From positions 1,550,001 through 1,614,000 of the forward strand of contig NZ_CP042652.1 of the NCBI RefSeq assembly GCF_013177675.1: 64,000 nucleotides of DNA, given 5' to 3'. Both the position numbers and the translations under genes were made by a program. The stretch is from Arcobacter acticola. GTDB lineage: Bacteria; Campylobacterota; Campylobacteria; Campylobacterales; Arcobacteraceae. The notes beneath the pieces were generated by a model that worked only from the letters and a program-made list of their open reading frames with translations, had not been told where the DNA came from and searched no databases. Position 1 is the stretch's first letter, and each line of letters starts with the position of its first letter. Of the stretch, positions 17,854 through 27,014 are shown piece by piece.

Positions 17854-20067
17854 TTAAACTAATATTTCTCTATTTCCTTTAGCATTAACTTCTGATAAAA
17901 TACCTGATTGCTCAAGTTGCTCTACTATTGTTGCAGCTCTGTTATAACCAATTCTAAGTCTTCTTTGAATATAAGAGATTGATGTTTTTTTCTCTGTTAA
18001 AACTATTTCTTTAGCATCTTCATATAATTCATCAAACTCTGTAAGGTCTGTTGTATTAGAAGAGCTTAATGCACTTTGTGTATTTCTATCTTTAATAAAA
18101 TTCATATCATACTCAACAACTCTTTGATCTTTTAAGAAATCTACAACTTTTTCAATTTCAGTTTCAGTTGACCAAGGAGCATGTATTCGTACAAGTCCTG
18201 ACATTCCAGGAGGTGTAAATAACATATCCCCTTTTCCAAGTAATGACTCAGCTCCCATAGAATCTAGAATAATCTTAGAATCTATTTTTTGCCCTACTTT
18301 ATAAGATAATCTACTTGGTAAATTTGCTTTAATAAGACCTGTAACAACATCAACAGATGGTCTTTGTGTTGCTACTATTAAGTGAATTCCACTAGCTCTT
18401 GCCATTTGTGCGAGACGTGCTATTGAATACTCAACATCTTTTCCACTTGTCATCATTAAATCTGCTAACTCATCAATAACAACAACAATATAAGGCATTG
18501 TTTCATAACCTTCTACTTTTGCTTTATCATTATAGTTTTCGATATTTTTAGTTTTTGTTTTTGACATTAAAGTATAACGTCTTTCCATTTCACTAACCAT
18601 ATTTGCTAATGCATTTATTGCATCCCCTGCTTTTGTAATAACAGGAGTTAAAAGATGAGGAATATCGTTATACATTGAAAATTCAAGCATTTTTGGATCA
18701 ATCATCACAAGCTTTAAGTTATCTGGGGAATTTTTATAAAGCAATGACAAGATCATTGAGTTAATTCCAACAGATTTTCCAGATCCTGTAGTTCCAGCTA
18801 TTAGTAAGTGAGGAAGCTTTTTAAGATCTGTAATAAACGGTTTTCCAACAATATCTTTTCCTAAAATCATAGTAAGAGGAGATTTTGAATTTTGAAAAAT
18901 CTCACTATCTAATAATTCTTTTAAATATATTGTTTGTGTATCTTCATTTGGAACTTCAATACCAACAACATCTTTTCCTGGAATTGGAGCTTGAATCCTA
19001 ATAGTTTGAGCCTTAAGCGCCATTGCTAAATCATCTTGAAGACCTAAAATCTTTGAAACTTTTACATTTGGAGCTGGTTTAAACTCAAATGTAGTAACAA
19101 CAGGACCTGTATAAGTTCGTACGACATCACCATCAATTTTAAACATAGCTAATTTATCAAGTAAATCACTTATTTTTTGATCAATAAATGCTTCTGATAC
19201 TTTTGATTTATTATCTTTTGGAGAACTTTGAAAAAATGAACTTGGTGGTAATTCAAAATTCTTTGGTTTTTCTGTTTTACCTAATTCAATTTGATCTAGA
19301 AGTTTTTTATTTTCTTCTAACTCTTCAACAATTATTCCATGAGACTCTACAACCTCAATCTTTTTAGCGAAATCATCTTCTTCAAATAATGATGTTTCAT
19401 AAAGTTTATTATCTTTAATCTCTTCTATTTCTTCGTAAAGTTCTGGTTCTATAACTTTTGAAGATTTTGGAACAGTTTTAATTTCAGGGATACTTTTACT
19501 TAAATTTCTATCTATGTTATTTAAAACAGCTTGTGTATTTTCTTCAACTCTTTTTTCTCTTCGTTTATTCTCTATTTTTTTAATATCTAGAGTATTTCTT
19601 AGTTTTATTTTATTTTTAAGCTTAGCTAAATCACTAAATTCTAAATCAGAATTTTCAAATAAAACTAATGCACATATAATAAATCCTACAAGAACAAAGA
19701 AATAAAGCCCTGCTCTTCCAATAATTGGAGATAAAGAATCAACTAATATATTACCAATTTCTCCTCTATAATAAGGATTTTCAACAAGCAGTGCTTGAAA
19801 AATTAAACAAACAAATAATAGTAAAAAAACTACTAGGAAATTTAATATTAAATCTCTTTCTTTGATATTCTTTTTGAAATTAAGTATATATAATGGATAA
19901 ATAAAAAGTAATAAATATATATATGATAAATATCCAAAATATTTTTGTGAAAAACCAGAAAAAGTTGATCCCACATCTCCCACAACGTCTTTTCCACTTT
20001 CAAAAGTAGAAAATTGGAAGTAAATAATAATAAATAAAATAATTAATGATATGATTCTCTTTGCGAT
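17854..20067 (-). CDS. ftsK: DNA translocase FtsK
   Basis: FtsK is a septal ATP-driven DNA pump that clears the chromosome dimer region at division. The N-terminus holds about four membrane segments, then an acidic linker (about 150-300). The motor follows with Walker A (GTTGSGKSV) and Walker B (VVIDELADLMM), and a C-terminal winged-helix gamma domain (ISYIQRRLRIGYNRAATIVE). The first standard starts are GTG at 19992 and 19983. But an open frame reaches back to 20067 and encodes the expected first membrane helix (RIISLIILFIIIYFQF), and the only well-placed ribosome site (AAAGG, 20075-20079) points to an ATC at 20065-20067. I chose that start; it is uncertain. Length would be 737 residues. Confidence 0.9.
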   Translation of the reverse strand: MAKRIISLIILFIIIYFQFSTFESGKDVVGDVGSTFSGFSQKYFGYLSYIYLLLFIYPLYILNFKKNIKERDLILNFLVVFLLLFVCLIFQALLVENPYYRGEIGNILVDSLSPIIGRAGLYFFVLVGFIICALVLFENSDLEFSDLAKLKNKIKLRNTLDIKKIENKRREKRVEENTQAVLNNIDRNLSKSIPEIKTVPKSSKVIEPELYEEIEEIKDNKLYETSLFEEDDFAKKIEVVESHGIIVEELEENKKLLDQIELGKTEKPKNFELPPSSFFQSSPKDNKSKVSEAFIDQKISDLLDKLAMFKIDGDVVRTYTGPVVTTFEFKPAPNVKVSKILGLQDDLAMALKAQTIRIQAPIPGKDVVGIEVPNEDTQTIYLKELLDSEIFQNSKSPLTMILGKDIVGKPFITDLKKLPHLLIAGTTGSGKSVGINSMILSLLYKNSPDNLKLVMIDPKMLEFSMYNDIPHLLTPVITKAGDAINALANMVSEMERRYTLMSKTKTKNIENYNDKAKVEGYETMPYIVVVIDELADLMMTSGKDVEYSIARLAQMARASGIHLIVATQRPSVDVVTGLIKANLPSRLSYKVGQKIDSKIILDSMGAESLLGKGDMLFTPPGMSGLVRIHAPWSTETEIEKVVDFLKDQRVVEYDMNFIKDRNTQSALSSSNTTDLTEFDELYEDAKEIVLTEKKTSISYIQRRLRIGYNRAATIVEQLEQSGILSEVNAKGNREILV

Positions 20068-20079
20068 TTTAAAACCTTT

Positions 20080-21027
20080 TTATTTTAATAAGTTTGCGAT
20101 TTTTCCCTGTAATCTAAGCCATTGTCTATGCTCAATTAAAGGAAATCCAGCCCATGATTTTTTAGGCTCATTTATACTTTTTGTAACTCCACCACGTGCG
20201 GCTATTGTTGAAAATGCTGCAATTTCTAAGTGACCAGCTGTTGCACTTTGTCCACCCATCACTACATAAGCATTTAAAATACTAGATCCAGAAATTCCTA
20301 CTTGTGCTACTAAAATTGAACCTCTTCCTATTTTACAGTTATGTCCAACATGTACAAGATTATCTATTCTTACACCATCTTCAATGATTGTTGATTTAAA
20401 TACAGCTCTATCAATAGTAGAATTTGCACCAATTTCCACATCATTTCCAATAGTAACATTTCCATTTTGATAAATTTTTATATATTTACCATCTTTTGTA
20501 TTTGCAAATCCAAAACCATCACTTCCAATTACAGTTCCTGCATGAATAATACAATCACTTCCAATGGTGCAATCTCTATAAACCGTAACATTAGGATAAA
20601 TAATAGTGTTGTTTCCTATTTTTACATTATCACCAATAAAAGCTCCTGCCATAATAGTACAATCACTTCCAATAATAGAGTCTTTACCAATATAAACATT
20701 TGGCATAACCTTTGTTCCACCACCAATTAATGGTTTTTCACCATCCATTTCAATAACATTTGGTGTAAAAAGTTTAGAAATTTTTGCCAACATTAAATAT
20801 GGTTCTTCACAAATTAAAGCTATTGTGCCAAGAGGAACTTCACTTGCATTTTCAGCTGTAACTAAAACCGCTGCTGCTTTTGTATTTTTTAAATCTGATA
20901 AATATTTTTTATTTTCTAAAAAAGTAAGTTCATTTTCATTTGAATCTGTAAGAGTGTTTAACCCGATTATATCTTTTTTTTCTTGGCAATCAATACCAAT
21001 AAAATCTGCAATCTCTTGAATAGTCAT
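20080..21027 (-). CDS. lpxD: UDP-3-O-acylglucosamine N-acyltransferase LpxD
   Basis: LpxD adds the N-linked 3-hydroxyacyl chain in lipid A synthesis, using acyl-ACP. The 315-residue protein has the N-terminal uridine-binding domain (residues 1-95). A left-handed beta helix of hexapeptide repeats follows (NVYIGKDSIIGSDCTIMAG through about 265) with the catalytic histidine in VHVGHNCKIG. The C-terminal helix ends QWLRLQGKIANLLK. The start has AAAGGAT upstream. It is followed closely by ftsK. Confidence 0.95.
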   Translation of the reverse strand: MTIQEIADFIGIDCQEKKDIIGLNTLTDSNENELTFLENKKYLSDLKNTKAAAVLVTAENASEVPLGTIALICEEPYLMLAKISKLFTPNVIEMDGEKPLIGGGTKVMPNVYIGKDSIIGSDCTIMAGAFIGDNVKIGNNTIIYPNVTVYRDCTIGSDCIIHAGTVIGSDGFGFANTKDGKYIKIYQNGNVTIGNDVEIGANSTIDRAVFKSTIIEDGVRIDNLVHVGHNCKIGRGSILVAQVGISGSSILNAYVVMGGQSATAGHLEIAAFSTIAARGGVTKSINEPKKSWAGFPLIEHRQWLRLQGKIANLLK

Positions 21028-21067
21028 TTTTTATCCTTTAATTAGGATAAGATAAGAGTTTTTACCC

Positions 21068-21565
21068 TTATCTTTCCATTGCTACAATACCACTTCTTAC
21101 TACTTCAAGTGGATTGAATTTTTGCATAACTTTTATAAAGTTCATGATTCTAGCACTAGAATCTGTAGCTGAAACTATAATAGCTTCGTCAGTAACATTT
21201 TGAATACTCCCATGGTAAGCACGAGCAATTACATCAATATCTGATAAATTATTATCAATTGAAAATTTCATTAAAACAGTATCTTTTTCTACAACATTTC
21301 TATGTTCGTTTACTTTTAATACAGGAATTAATTTATTTAATTGTTTAACAATTTGATCAATAACTCTTTTATCACCTGTTGTTACAATTGTCATTCTTGA
21401 GTATTGACTTTCAGCTATTGGAGCAACTGTTAATGAATCAATATTGTAACCTCGAGCTGAAAATAATCCAACAATTCTTGATAATACGTTATGTTCATTT
21501 AGAACAATCACAGAAATAACCTGTCTAGTTGTTTCTGTGTCGTAATAGTGATTAAAATTATTCAT
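21068..21565 (-). CDS. ilvH: Acetolactate synthase small (regulatory) subunit
   Basis: This 165-residue regulatory subunit of acetohydroxyacid synthase binds valine for feedback inhibition. It has an N-terminal ACT domain (VISVIVLNEHNVLSRIVGLF, near 17-40, with NIDSLTVAP) and a C-terminal ACT-like domain (about 85-165). Its ATG shares one base with the ilvB stop (TAATG), so translation is coupled and equal amounts of the two subunits are likely. Some annotations use ilvN. Confidence 0.95.
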   Translation of the reverse strand: MNNFNHYYDTETTRQVISVIVLNEHNVLSRIVGLFSARGYNIDSLTVAPIAESQYSRMTIVTTGDKRVIDQIVKQLNKLIPVLKVNEHRNVVEKDTVLMKFSIDNNLSDIDVIARAYHGSIQNVTDEAIIVSATDSSARIMNFIKVMQKFNPLEVVRSGIVAMER

Positions 21566-23268
21566 TATTTTCCTCCTTCAATTAAAGTCATTTCATTTAA
21601 TGCATGACCATTTGGAACCATTGGTAATACCTCTTCATTTCTTGCAACTACAACTTCTATCATTGCAGGTTTTCTTTGTTCAACTGCATCTTTTAAAGCT
21701 GCATCAAACTCTTCTTTTGTTGTAACTCTATAACCAAGTCCTCCAAAAGCTTCAACAAGCATTTTAAAGTTTGGTTGAGCTGATAAATCAGTTTCTGATA
21801 ATCTATTTCCGTAAAACATTGTTTGCCATTGTCTTACCATTCCTAAATAGTTGTTATTTAAAATAATATTTATAACTGGCAATTCATACTCTACACAAGT
21901 CATTAACTCTTGAATATTCATTAAAATTGATCCATCACCTGTGAAGTTAATAGAAACTTTATCCGTTCCTTTTAAAGCACGTGCAACACCCATTGCAGCT
22001 GGTAATCCAAACCCCATAGTTCCTAAACCACCTGAAGTAATCCATTGTCTTGGATATGAAAATGGATAAAATTGTGCAGTCCACATTTGATGTTGTCCAA
22101 CATCTGTAGAAATAATTGCTTTTGCACCTAATAGTTTTCCAACTCTTTGTATTGGCCATTGAGGTTTAATAACTTCATTTGAATCAATATATCTTAAAGG
22201 CTCTTTTTCTCTGTAATCTCTTAATAATTCAACCCAATTTGTATAATCATTAAACTCTATTTCACTATTATCAATAGCTTCAATCATAGCTTTAACAGTA
22301 ATTTTTAAATCTCCAACAATAGGATAATCAGGAACTACAAGTTTTGCAATAGATGTTGGGTCAATATCAACATGAATAACTTTTGCTTTTGAAGCAAATT
22401 CATCAAGTCTTCCCGTTACCCTATCATCAAATCTAGCACCTAAAGAGATTAATAAATCTGTTTCATGGGCAGCCATATTAGCAGCAAATTCTCCATGCAT
22501 ACCTAACATTCCAAAGAATAATGGATTTTCATCACCCATTACTCCCCTTGCCATCAAAGTCTCAACAGCTGGAATATTTAACTTTTTAGCTAATTCTCTA
22601 ATTTCAAATGAACAGTTTGATAAAACTGATCCACCACCAACATATAATAATGGTTTTTTAGCATTTGAAATTGCTTCCATTGCTTTTTTTAATTGTCTTT
22701 TATTATAATTAATTGTTGGTTTGTATGTTGGCATGTTAACTTCACTAGGATAAATAAAATCACCTATTTCTGCTGTAATATCTTTTGGGATATCAACATG
22801 CACAGGTCCTGGTCTTCCAGTACTTGCTATATGAAACGCTTCTTTAATAATTCTTGGTAAATCTTCAATTCTATTAACTAAATAATTATGTTTTGTACAA
22901 GGTCTTGAAATTCCAACAGCATCAATTTCTTGAAATCCATCTGAACCAATAATTGTAGTTGGAACTTGTCCTGAAATTACAACTAAAGGAATAGAATCCA
23001 TGTATGCATCTGCAAGTCCTGTTACAGCATTTGTAAATCCAGGTCCTGAAGTTACTATTGATACTCCAACTCTTCCAGTTGCTCTTGCATACCCTTCAGC
23101 TGCAATTATAGAAGCTTGTTCATGTCTATTTAGGATGTGTTCAAAATGATTTTGTTTATATATTTCATCGTAGACGTTCATAATAGCGCCTCCAGGGTAT
23201 CCAAATACTACTTCAACCCCTTCTTGATGTAATGATTCTACAACCATTTTTGCGCCAGTCATCTTCAT
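21565..23268 (-). CDS. ilvB: Acetolactate synthase large (catalytic) subunit
   Basis: This ThDP-dependent enzyme makes acetolactate and acetohydroxybutyrate for branched-chain amino acids. The 567-residue sequence has VVFGYPGGAIMNVYD with the catalytic Glu in LNRHEQASIIAAEGYARATG, the FAD/central domain (near 190-340) and the ThDP-Mg motif (GDGSILMNIQELMTC to NNNYLGMVRQW, near 440-475). The start MKMTGAKM has GGAG upstream. Some annotations use ilvI. Confidence 0.97.
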   Translation of the reverse strand: MKMTGAKMVVESLHQEGVEVVFGYPGGAIMNVYDEIYKQNHFEHILNRHEQASIIAAEGYARATGRVGVSIVTSGPGFTNAVTGLADAYMDSIPLVVISGQVPTTIIGSDGFQEIDAVGISRPCTKHNYLVNRIEDLPRIIKEAFHIASTGRPGPVHVDIPKDITAEIGDFIYPSEVNMPTYKPTINYNKRQLKKAMEAISNAKKPLLYVGGGSVLSNCSFEIRELAKKLNIPAVETLMARGVMGDENPLFFGMLGMHGEFAANMAAHETDLLISLGARFDDRVTGRLDEFASKAKVIHVDIDPTSIAKLVVPDYPIVGDLKITVKAMIEAIDNSEIEFNDYTNWVELLRDYREKEPLRYIDSNEVIKPQWPIQRVGKLLGAKAIISTDVGQHQMWTAQFYPFSYPRQWITSGGLGTMGFGLPAAMGVARALKGTDKVSINFTGDGSILMNIQELMTCVEYELPVINIILNNNYLGMVRQWQTMFYGNRLSETDLSAQPNFKMLVEAFGGLGYRVTTKEEFDAALKDAVEQRKPAMIEVVVARNEEVLPMVPNGHALNEMTLIEGGK

Positions 23269-23301
23269 AATAATTCTCCGTTGTTCTAAAAATAAGTAGA
23301 T

Positions 23302-23308
23302 ATTTTAC
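23302..23308 (-). promoter_or_regulatory. Likely -10 box for ilvBH
   Basis: The minus strand reads GTAAAAT within GAGTAAAATATC, about 35 bases before the ilvB start. It is a near match to the -10 consensus of the group. No leader peptide or attenuator was recognised in the 219-base gap to the divergent gene. Confidence 0.4.
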
Positions 23309-23434
23309 TCAAAGATTAATTAAATTACGGTTTGATAAAAGAATTAATTTGAAAAATTATTTATAAGTATTAATAAAATGCCTATTGAAAGTATTTTTCT
23401 TTTTTTATTTTAAGACAAAATTTATAGACTTATT

Positions 23435-23461
23435 TACTATTTAGTATTATTTATATATAAT
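23435..23461 (+). promoter_or_regulatory. Promoter of the flagellin-like gene, with element shared with hpf
   Basis: A 20-base element at 23435-23454 runs straight into a TATAAT -10 (23456-23461). It matches 19 of 20 positions of the element before hpf and has the same TTTATAGACTT just upstream. It also contains one ATTTACT box like those before flgD and flgE. AAGGAG precedes the start codon. Confidence 0.5.
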
Positions 23462-23487
23462 TAGGCATCTAAAAAAAGGAGTTTTTT

Positions 23488-24279
23488 ATGGATATAAATA
23501 GTATAAATAATAATATCTCTACCCTTAACAATTCTTCTTTACAACTTGAAAAATCTACTTCTTCATCAAAAGTTGCAAGTAATAGCAAAGATGCTTTAAA
23601 TCTAACAATTAACGAGTATAATAAAAAAAGAGATGAATTATCTTTAAGTGTACAATCTTTAAATGATGGTATTGGGATTACAAATGTAGCTCAAAATGCA
23701 ATAGCAAAACAACAAAATAACTTAACAAACATTCAAAGTAAACTTGAAACAATAGATACTTATGAAAATAAAAATGATGTAAAGCAAAGTATAAATGATG
23801 AGTTAAGATCTTTTAATCAAACGGCTTATGAGACTAAATATAAGAAAGAGTCTTTATTATCAATTGATTATTATGATGAGAAAAGTACTATTGATGTAAA
23901 TACAAAAACATCAAATTTTTCAATAGAAAAACCTAATACTCCTGTTATTGCAAATGAAATCTTTGAAACTATAAATAATAGTGATTTAAATAATGAAGAT
24001 GCGTTAAATCAAGCAGTAACAAAAGTTGCGATTTCAGTTAATCAATTGCAAACTACTTATGATAGTTTTACAGATTTAGGAAATAAATTAGAAACAAATG
24101 CACAAGAAACTATACAAGAGCAAATTGATTTGTTTAATGGAAATAAAATAAGTAAAAACAAAGATTTCCAAAAAGATTCTGCTGATTTTTCTAAAAGCAA
24201 TATAACATCAAATATGGGCTATTTAGCAGCTTCTCAAGCTAATATAGTTCAAGAACAAAGTGTAAGATTACTTTCTTAA
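23488..24279 (+). CDS. Flagellin-like protein of unknown role
   Basis: This 263-residue protein has flagellin-type ends around an unusual centre. Near residues 48-90 is a D1-like helix (LSLSVQSLNDGIGITNVAQN, NLTNIQSKLETIDTY). The C-terminus (NMGYLAASQANIVQEQSVRLL) is the classical flagellin D0 pattern. The middle (about 95-170) is short and polar. It is shorter than typical Arcobacter-group flagellins and lacks the normal N-terminal flagellin start. It may be a minor filament, junction or regulatory protein. It stands alone and converges with ppx/gppA, sharing four bases at the ends. Confidence 0.7.
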   Translation: MDINSINNNISTLNNSSLQLEKSTSSSKVASNSKDALNLTINEYNKKRDELSLSVQSLNDGIGITNVAQNAIAKQQNNLTNIQSKLETIDTYENKNDVKQSINDELRSFNQTAYETKYKKESLLSIDYYDEKSTIDVNTKTSNFSIEKPNTPVIANEIFETINNSDLNNEDALNQAVTKVAISVNQLQTTYDSFTDLGNKLETNAQETIQEQIDLFNGNKISKNKDFQKDSADFSKSNITSNMGYLAASQANIVQEQSVRLLS

Positions 24280-24288
24280 TTCTTACAC
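24260..24288. terminator. Hairpin at the convergent gene ends
   Basis: GTGTAAG (24260-24266) pairs with CTTACAC (24282-24288) around a 15-base loop, overlapping the stop codons of the flagellin-like gene and ppx/gppA. It could end transcription from both sides. The stem is short, so confidence is moderate. Confidence 0.4.
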
Positions 24289-25196
24289 TTATTTAAACAA
24301 TAATTTATAGCTACACCTTCTCTTAAACCATCATCTAAAACAATTGATTCTTTTTTATTTAAAACCTCAAATATTGCTTTATAAATAAAAATTCCAACTT
24401 CTATAAATTCTACTCTTCCTCGTCCAACTAGTTTTGCTATTTCTTCTTTTGATGAGTTTTTAAAAATATTTAAACTATATTCTAAATCTTCTAAATTTAC
24501 TATTGAACCATTTACAATATTTCTATCATATGAGAAAAAATCTTGCCCTAGTTTAATAGCTGCAATTGTAGTTGGAGTTCCAGCGGTTGCAACAAAACTA
24601 TAGTCATTTAAATCTATTTTTAAAGAAGAAAGAAACTCTTGAATTTGTTTTTTTCTAGAATCTAAGTCATTGTGTAAATCATGATATTTTAGATATTTTT
24701 GAGTCATTGTAACTATTCCAAAATCAAAACTATGAGCTTCATAACTATTATTCGTATTTACAATAATTTCAGTTGAGCCACCACCAATATCCAGTAAAAT
24801 AAATTTTTTAGAATCTATTTTTTCTCTTTTTAAAGCATATTGAACAGCTAATAAAGTAAGTCTTGCTTCTTCAAATCCATCAATTATTTCAAATTCAATA
24901 TTTGTTTTGTCTTTAAAGTATTTCAATACTTCTTTATTATTTGAAGCCTTTCTCATAGCAGCTGTTGTAACACAAACAGCTTTTGAAGGATCATAATTAA
25001 TTACTTCAACAGAATGTAAAATGGCTCTTACAACTCTTTCTTGAGCTTCTTTTGAGATGAGTCCTGTATCAACAAGACCATCTGCCATTCCTACAACTTC
25101 ATTATATTCTGAAATAATTTGATGATTTTTACAATCATATTTTAAAACACGAAAAGAGTTAGAACCTAAATCTACACTTACTATTTCTTGATTCAT
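24276..25196 (-). CDS. Ppx/GppA-family phosphatase
   Basis: This 306-residue enzyme of the exopolyphosphatase / guanosine pentaphosphatase family controls polyphosphate and (p)ppGpp. It has the ASKHA-fold phosphate loops: VDLGSNSFRVLKYD near residue 5 and LLDIGGGSTEIIV near 135, with the adenosine segment ATAGTPTTIAAIKL near 210. At about 300 residues it is the short single-module form. Sequence alone does not say whether it prefers polyP or pppGpp. It lies eight bases after pssA. Confidence 0.9.
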   Translation of the reverse strand: MNQEIVSVDLGSNSFRVLKYDCKNHQIISEYNEVVGMADGLVDTGLISKEAQERVVRAILHSVEVINYDPSKAVCVTTAAMRKASNNKEVLKYFKDKTNIEFEIIDGFEEARLTLLAVQYALKREKIDSKKFILLDIGGGSTEIIVNTNNSYEAHSFDFGIVTMTQKYLKYHDLHNDLDSRKKQIQEFLSSLKIDLNDYSFVATAGTPTTIAAIKLGQDFFSYDRNIVNGSIVNLEDLEYSLNIFKNSSKEEIAKLVGRGRVEFIEVGIFIYKAIFEVLNKKESIVLDDGLREGVAINYCLNKCKN

Positions 25197-25204
25197 TTAA
25201 CTTC

Positions 25205-25771
25205 TTATAAATGAGGTATTTTAATTTTAGAGTTTAATAAATAAGCAATTAAAATCATTAATAATAATACAAAAGTTTCAGTAATAAAACCTGTTAAAAA
25301 AATCAAATAAACAAGCCATAATAAAATAGCTCCTAAAGGTGTAGGAACACCTGTAAAATATTTTTCAACTTTCCCTTCATCTGCATTAATATTAAACTGA
25401 ATTAATCTTCTAAGTCCTGAAATAATATAATAAACAAATGCAAAAATAATTAAAGGCATACTTAAAAACACTTCTTTTGTATCAATTACAGCAAAGAAAA
25501 TAAACATAGTAGGAACAATAACAAAAGATAAAAAATCTGCAAATGAATCTAATTGAATACCAAATTGTGTAGATAAATTATATTTTCTAGCAATCTTACC
25601 ATCAACAATATCAAAACCTCCAGCAAGCCATGCAAAAAGTGCGGCTGCAAAAAACTCATGATGAGTTAAAAAATATATTGCAAAAACTCCCGATGCTATA
25701 TTAAAAAAAGTAACTATATTAGCTAAATTAAAATGACTGTTTTTATTAAATAAAAAACTCAGTAGTGACAT
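25205..25771 (-). CDS. pssA: CDP-diacylglycerol--serine O-phosphatidyltransferase
   Basis: PssA is a membrane enzyme that makes phosphatidylserine, the precursor of phosphatidylethanolamine. The 188-residue protein has the CDP-alcohol phosphotransferase motif D-x2-DG-x2-AR-x8-G-x3-D-x3-D, seen as FDIVDGKIARKYN then FGIQLDSFADF near residues 50-80. It has about five to six membrane segments. It is a short class II type. It starts two bases after the diguanylate cyclase stop, so these genes are likely cotranscribed. Confidence 0.92.
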   Translation of the reverse strand: MSLLSFLFNKNSHFNLANIVTFFNIASGVFAIYFLTHHEFFAAALFAWLAGGFDIVDGKIARKYNLSTQFGIQLDSFADFLSFVIVPTMFIFFAVIDTKEVFLSMPLIIFAFVYYIISGLRRLIQFNINADEGKVEKYFTGVPTPLGAILLWLVYLIFLTGFITETFVLLLMILIAYLLNSKIKIPHL

Positions 25772-25773
25772 TC

Positions 25774-26877
25774 TTATCCTTTATATATATGATATTGATT
25801 TCTTCCATTTTCTTTTGATCTATATAAACATTCATCTGCTTGTTTATACATTTTATTTGCAGAAACATACGTATTTGGTTTATAAATTATTGCTCCCATA
25901 GAAATAGAAAGAATATCTAATATTTTACTATTTTTATGCTCAATTTGTAATTCTAAAATTTTTCTGTTCATATCTTTTAAGCAGTTTTCTAAAATATGGC
26001 TATCAATATCAAATAAAATTATACCAAATTCTTCTCCACCTAACCTAAAAGTAAATTCATATTTTTTATCAAAATAATCTTTTAAAGTATTTGCAACTTG
26101 TTTTAAAGCAACATCACCCATATCATGACCATAAGTATCATTATATTGTTTGAAATAATCAATATCAACCATAATAAAAGCACATTCCCAATGATTTGCA
26201 TTTGCAATAAAAGGCATATTATCGAAAATAGTATCAAAGTATTTTCTATTATATAATTTTGTCATAGAATCAGTTATTGAGTCAATTTTATATCTTTTAT
26301 TTAATACAGTTAATTGCTTATCTTTTCTTATAACTTGAATTACAATATAAAAAACAATAAATGTAGATATTATAATAATAAAAATAACACTATAAAATAG
26401 ATAATTTTTCATTTTATCATAGTCCTCTACAAAACTTTTTCTTTGTTTAAAGGCAAGTTGAGTTTCATACTTAATTAAAAAGTTAATTCTTGTTAAAACA
26501 TTTTGAAAAAGGTGAAGTTTATTTTCTTTGAATGAATTTAATATTTCATTATTTATTGTATCAACAACAATTCTTTCATCATTGCTTTTGTAAGTATTGT
26601 TATAATATGACCATTCTTGAAGAATAATTTCTTGTTCATTCTTAAAATCACAAATATATTTTACTTTTCTACATGAAACAATATCTTTATAATTGTCAGC
26701 AATTATTTGAAGTTTTACAATAGGAATTAAGTTAGCAAAATAAATATTATCAATTTGTTTTTTTAACATATCTATTTGGTTATTAAATAGAAAAGAAGAT
26801 AGTATTAATGTTGATAGAACTGTACAAACAAGTAATAAGAGTTTTACAGTTGTTGATTTTAATAACTTATATATCAT
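25774..26877 (-). CDS. Membrane diguanylate cyclase (GGDEF)
   Basis: This 367-residue protein should make cyclic di-GMP. Two membrane helices (about 12-30 and 155-177) bracket a periplasmic sensor region of about 120 residues with no recognised domain and two cysteines (CRKVKYICDF). The cytoplasmic GGDEF domain (about 195-365) has DSMTKLYNRKYFD, the metal/GTP site VDIDYFKQYNDTYGHDMGD and an intact GGEEF loop (FRLGGEEFGI). No RxxD inhibitory site was obvious. Confidence 0.92.
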   Translation of the reverse strand: MIYKLLKSTTVKLLLLVCTVLSTLILSSFLFNNQIDMLKKQIDNIYFANLIPIVKLQIIADNYKDIVSCRKVKYICDFKNEQEIILQEWSYYNNTYKSNDERIVVDTINNEILNSFKENKLHLFQNVLTRINFLIKYETQLAFKQRKSFVEDYDKMKNYLFYSVIFIIIISTFIVFYIVIQVIRKDKQLTVLNKRYKIDSITDSMTKLYNRKYFDTIFDNMPFIANANHWECAFIMVDIDYFKQYNDTYGHDMGDVALKQVANTLKDYFDKKYEFTFRLGGEEFGIILFDIDSHILENCLKDMNRKILELQIEHKNSKILDILSISMGAIIYKPNTYVSANKMYKQADECLYRSKENGRNQYHIYKG

Positions 26878-26957
26878 GGAATGGATAATACTCTAAAATT
26901 ATTTAACTAATGATAAAATAAGATAATAATTTAGTTGTGTGTTCCCTAAATTCTTTT

Positions 26958-26998
26958 ATTTACTTTTACTGGCTTTTTAGTTAGAATTTTAATATAAA
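26958..26998 (+). promoter_or_regulatory. Flagellar-type box and promoter before the 79-residue gene
   Basis: ATTTACTT at 26958-26965 matches the boxes upstream of flgD and flgE. Further on, AGTTAGAATTTTAATATAAA (26979-26998) matches the flgD upstream sequence except for one extra T. An ACAAGGAG ribosome site follows. This links the small gene to the flagellar genes. Confidence 0.45.
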
Positions 26999-27014
26999 AC
27001 ACAAGGAGCAATTC

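Noticed and set aside
20467-20730. Asn/Ser/Thr-repeat open frame on the plus strand
   Set aside because: It mirrors the hexapeptide repeats of lpxD on the other strand and is not a separate gene.
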